Assembly (NCBI RefSeq): GCF_000153205.1
Contig: NZ_CH672427.1
Coordinates: 729,294-793,293, forward strand
Length of the DNA stretch: 64,000 nucleotides
Reading direction: 5' to 3'
DNA from: Nitrococcus mobilis Nb-231
GTDB lineage: Bacteria; Pseudomonadota; Gammaproteobacteria; Nitrococcales; Nitrococcaceae
Shown here: in pieces, positions 62,613-64,000 of the stretch
How positions within the stretch are numbered: the stretch's first letter is position 1
How the letters are laid out: each line of letters opens with the position of its first letter
The notes under the pieces: generated by a model
Database searches by the model: none
What the model was told of the DNA's origin: nothing
Seen by the model: the letters and a program-made list of their open reading frames with translations, nothing else
Translations under genes and position numbers: made by a program

Positions 62613-63596
62613 CGCCTTGATGGAATACGACTGGGCCATAGCCACCACCACCTGACGGGGACCGCTGAACGGGCAACGCCCATGCGCGGCCAGCATGTTA
62701 TCCAACATGAGAATATCGCCCTGCTGCCAGGGAAACTTGACGGCACAGGCATCCAACACGCCGCGCACGTGCTCGAGCACCTCCGGCTCGATGGGTGAGC
62801 CGTCACCGTAGTAGACGTTGCGCGGCAAATCGGCCTCGTCAACCGCGCCCAGTAAGGCATCCGCTATGGCCGGTGCCAAATTGGAGACATGGAACAAGTG
62901 CGCCTGATTGAACCACACCCATTCGCCGCTGGCAGGATGTCGGGCTACGGCCTGGCAAATCTGCCGAGTGCGCAATTCCCCGTCGGACTTCCACTCAAAC
63001 TGGATGCGGTGCGTCCGGCAAAAGGCCTCGACAATGGCGCGGTCCTCGGTATTAAAAGCCCGTTGCCAAGGCAGGTCCAAACCGTTGCCGTAGTTACGTA
63101 CGTACATCAGGCCCAGTTGGGTGAAGCGCCGGCAGACCTCGTCATCGATGCGCCGGTAGATCTCACGGCAATCCGCAATGGGTGTCTCGCCGCCTTGCTC
63201 GCTTGGCTGCACGCAGTGAAACCAAATCCTCATGGGCCACTCCAGCGTATAAGACTGCTCGCTGTGCAGTGGAATGGCCTGATGAGCTGGATATTCCGTA
63301 GACGTATACACGCCCTCGCCCAGATCCGTGCGCGGTGTGGAGCCGAACTCATAACTCAATAGCGGGGAGCCGAAGGACCAGACAAAACGCTGGAAAGCGG
63401 CCACCCCCGGTACGTCAAAGCCGCGAAACAACACTCCGCCAACCTCCGGTAAAGCGTCCGCGACCAACCCGGAGAGTTGCGACAGCCAAGCATCCAAAGG
63501 TGCACGCCGCGGTGGGGTGACCACCAGTGGCAGCGCCCCTGCTTCACCTAGGGAAGAGACTTGGAGACCATCCGTATGTTCGACCAGTGCACGCAT
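62598..63596 (-). CDS. SyrP-like Fe(II)/2-oxoglutarate hydroxylase (stand-alone)
   Basis: This protein has 332 residues from the ATG at 63596, which follows GGAGTGGCGAGG; a longer frame starts with TTG at 63683. It is a TauD/SyrP family member: VGGVLFRGFDVPGV, iron ligands in IPLHSEQSYTLEWP (H-x-E near 110), the middle motif GGETPIADCREIYRRI, and the distal His in DNMLAAHGRCPF near 303. It is the third hydroxylase of the cluster. The other two pair with NRPS2 and NRPS4, so by elimination it may act on the Asp held on the tandem carriers of NRPS1; that is inference. It is convergent with the acylase gene, with a 15-base overlap. The upstream region 63690-63740 is AT-rich and promoter-like. Confidence 0.85.
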   Translation of the reverse strand: MRALVEHTDGLQVSSLGEAGALPLVVTPPRRAPLDAWLSQLSGLVADALPEVGGVLFRGFDVPGVAAFQRFVWSFGSPLLSYEFGSTPRTDLGEGVYTSTEYPAHQAIPLHSEQSYTLEWPMRIWFHCVQPSEQGGETPIADCREIYRRIDDEVCRRFTQLGLMYVRNYGNGLDLPWQRAFNTEDRAIVEAFCRTHRIQFEWKSDGELRTRQICQAVARHPASGEWVWFNQAHLFHVSNLAPAIADALLGAVDEADLPRNVYYGDGSPIEPEVLEHVRGVLDACAVKFPWQQGDILMLDNMLAAHGRCPFSGPRQVVVAMAQSYSIKASLMQ

Positions 63597-63938
63597 CCTC
63601 GCCACTCCAGTTTCCGAAGGATTGCCGTTTTGTTGCTTGACAGGCACGCCAAAAAAGTTGCCTGAGCCGAGCCTGCTGCTCAAGCATACGACAATAACAC
63701 GAATACGAATTATTTGTAATAGTACAAGTAATGCGATAACTTCTTCTCAGCGTGCATGGCACTTCATCGGCGAGGCGAAAACGAACGCAAAGGAGGTGCG
63801 ATGCGCGGGCGACCACCACGGTTGAGAAATCGTCCGAAAGCCTGGAGCGGATCGCCAACTTACCAACCATCACGCCACCTCGGCCAGCTTTTCGCGAATC
63901 AACCAGACTACAGACTGATATGTTTTAACTTGCAAGCA
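63597..63938. other. region upstream of the third hydroxylase, no gene supported
   Basis: Contains the probable promoter of the hydroxylase (AT-rich 63690-63740). Frames on either strand here have no good start or recognisable product. Confidence 0.35.
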
Positions 63939-63969
63939 ACTATGCCAGAAAGATTTTCTGGCATAGTTC
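63939..63969. other. perfect 14-bp inverted repeat
   Basis: AACTATGCCAGAAA, a GAT loop, then TTTCTGGCATAGTT, near the right edge. It could be a terminator of a leftward or rightward transcript, an operator, or the end of a small mobile element; the edge of the window hides the context. Confidence 0.4.
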
Positions 63970-64000
63970 TTGATGAAAACATGAGACATCTTGTTTGGAG

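Noticed and set aside
63544..63873. 109-codon minus-strand frame overlapping the third hydroxylase
   Set aside because: Out-of-frame shadow; the hydroxylase frame has family motifs throughout.
1..64000. CRISPR arrays, tRNA and rRNA genes
   Set aside because: No regularly spaced repeats and no cloverleaf or rRNA sequence noticed on reading; repeats found are within NRPS genes or IS ends.

Overview
The window looks like part of the chromosome of a GC-rich gammaproteobacterium. The genes read as Gram-negative throughout: outer-membrane beta-barrels, a TonB receptor, an OprO/OprP-type porin, RecQ, and a siderophore acylase of the pyoverdine type. The exact taxon cannot be fixed from the sequence. 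Accessory DNA dominates: three insertion sequences (one nested in another), a tyrosine recombinase with a KfrA-like protein, gene remnants, and a large nonribosomal peptide synthetase (NRPS) cluster.

Region 1 (1-1.3 kb, minus strand) is the start of an extracellular contractile injection system: a DUF4255/Pvc16-like protein followed by a tail-sheath gene that runs off the left edge. Region 2 (2-16 kb, plus strand) is a secretion locus. It has a PEP-CTERM-like secreted protein; four small Sec-exported proteins sharing a bacteriocin-style double-glycine motif placed just after the signal peptide; an ATP-grasp enzyme; a predicted periplasmic C39 peptidase with an intact catalytic triad; and an outer-membrane beta-barrel. 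A LuxR-type regulator with a degenerate receiver lies at the end. A second copy of the barrel gene has been broken by an IS4-type element with an 11-bp target duplication. An IS5-type element carrying a nested IS1634-like element lies just upstream of it. The peptidase and barrel recall FapD and FapF of the Fap amyloid system, but the exported substrates and the ATP-grasp enzyme differ. This is the best candidate for an undescribed system.

Region 3 (16-23.4 kb) holds an OprO/P-type porin, RecQ, a decayed DUF1326/DUF2182 locus, an FHA-GGDEF protein, a tyrosine recombinase and a divergent KfrA-like protein with a palindromic operator between the last two.

Region 4 (23.4-63.6 kb) is a siderophore cluster. 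Order of transcription (mostly leftward): a SyrP-like hydroxylase, NRPS1, NRPS2, a 50-residue coupled ORF, NRPS3, a second SyrP-like hydroxylase, NRPS4, NRPS5, a truncated NRPS start, an ABC exporter, a TonB receptor and a PepSY/flavodoxin-reductase. MbtH and a PvdQ-like acylase run divergently. Hand-read specificity codes give Asp-Gly-Asp-Dab-Gly-His-Dab. Two modules carry condensation-like domains without the HHxxxDG motif, each directly preceded by a hydroxylase, and these are the Asp and His modules. The inferred product is an acylated peptide with beta-hydroxy-Asp and beta-hydroxy-His iron ligands, deacylated in the periplasm. No thioesterase is visible, and the truncated NRPS start next to the exporter suggests that a terminal synthetase has been deleted.
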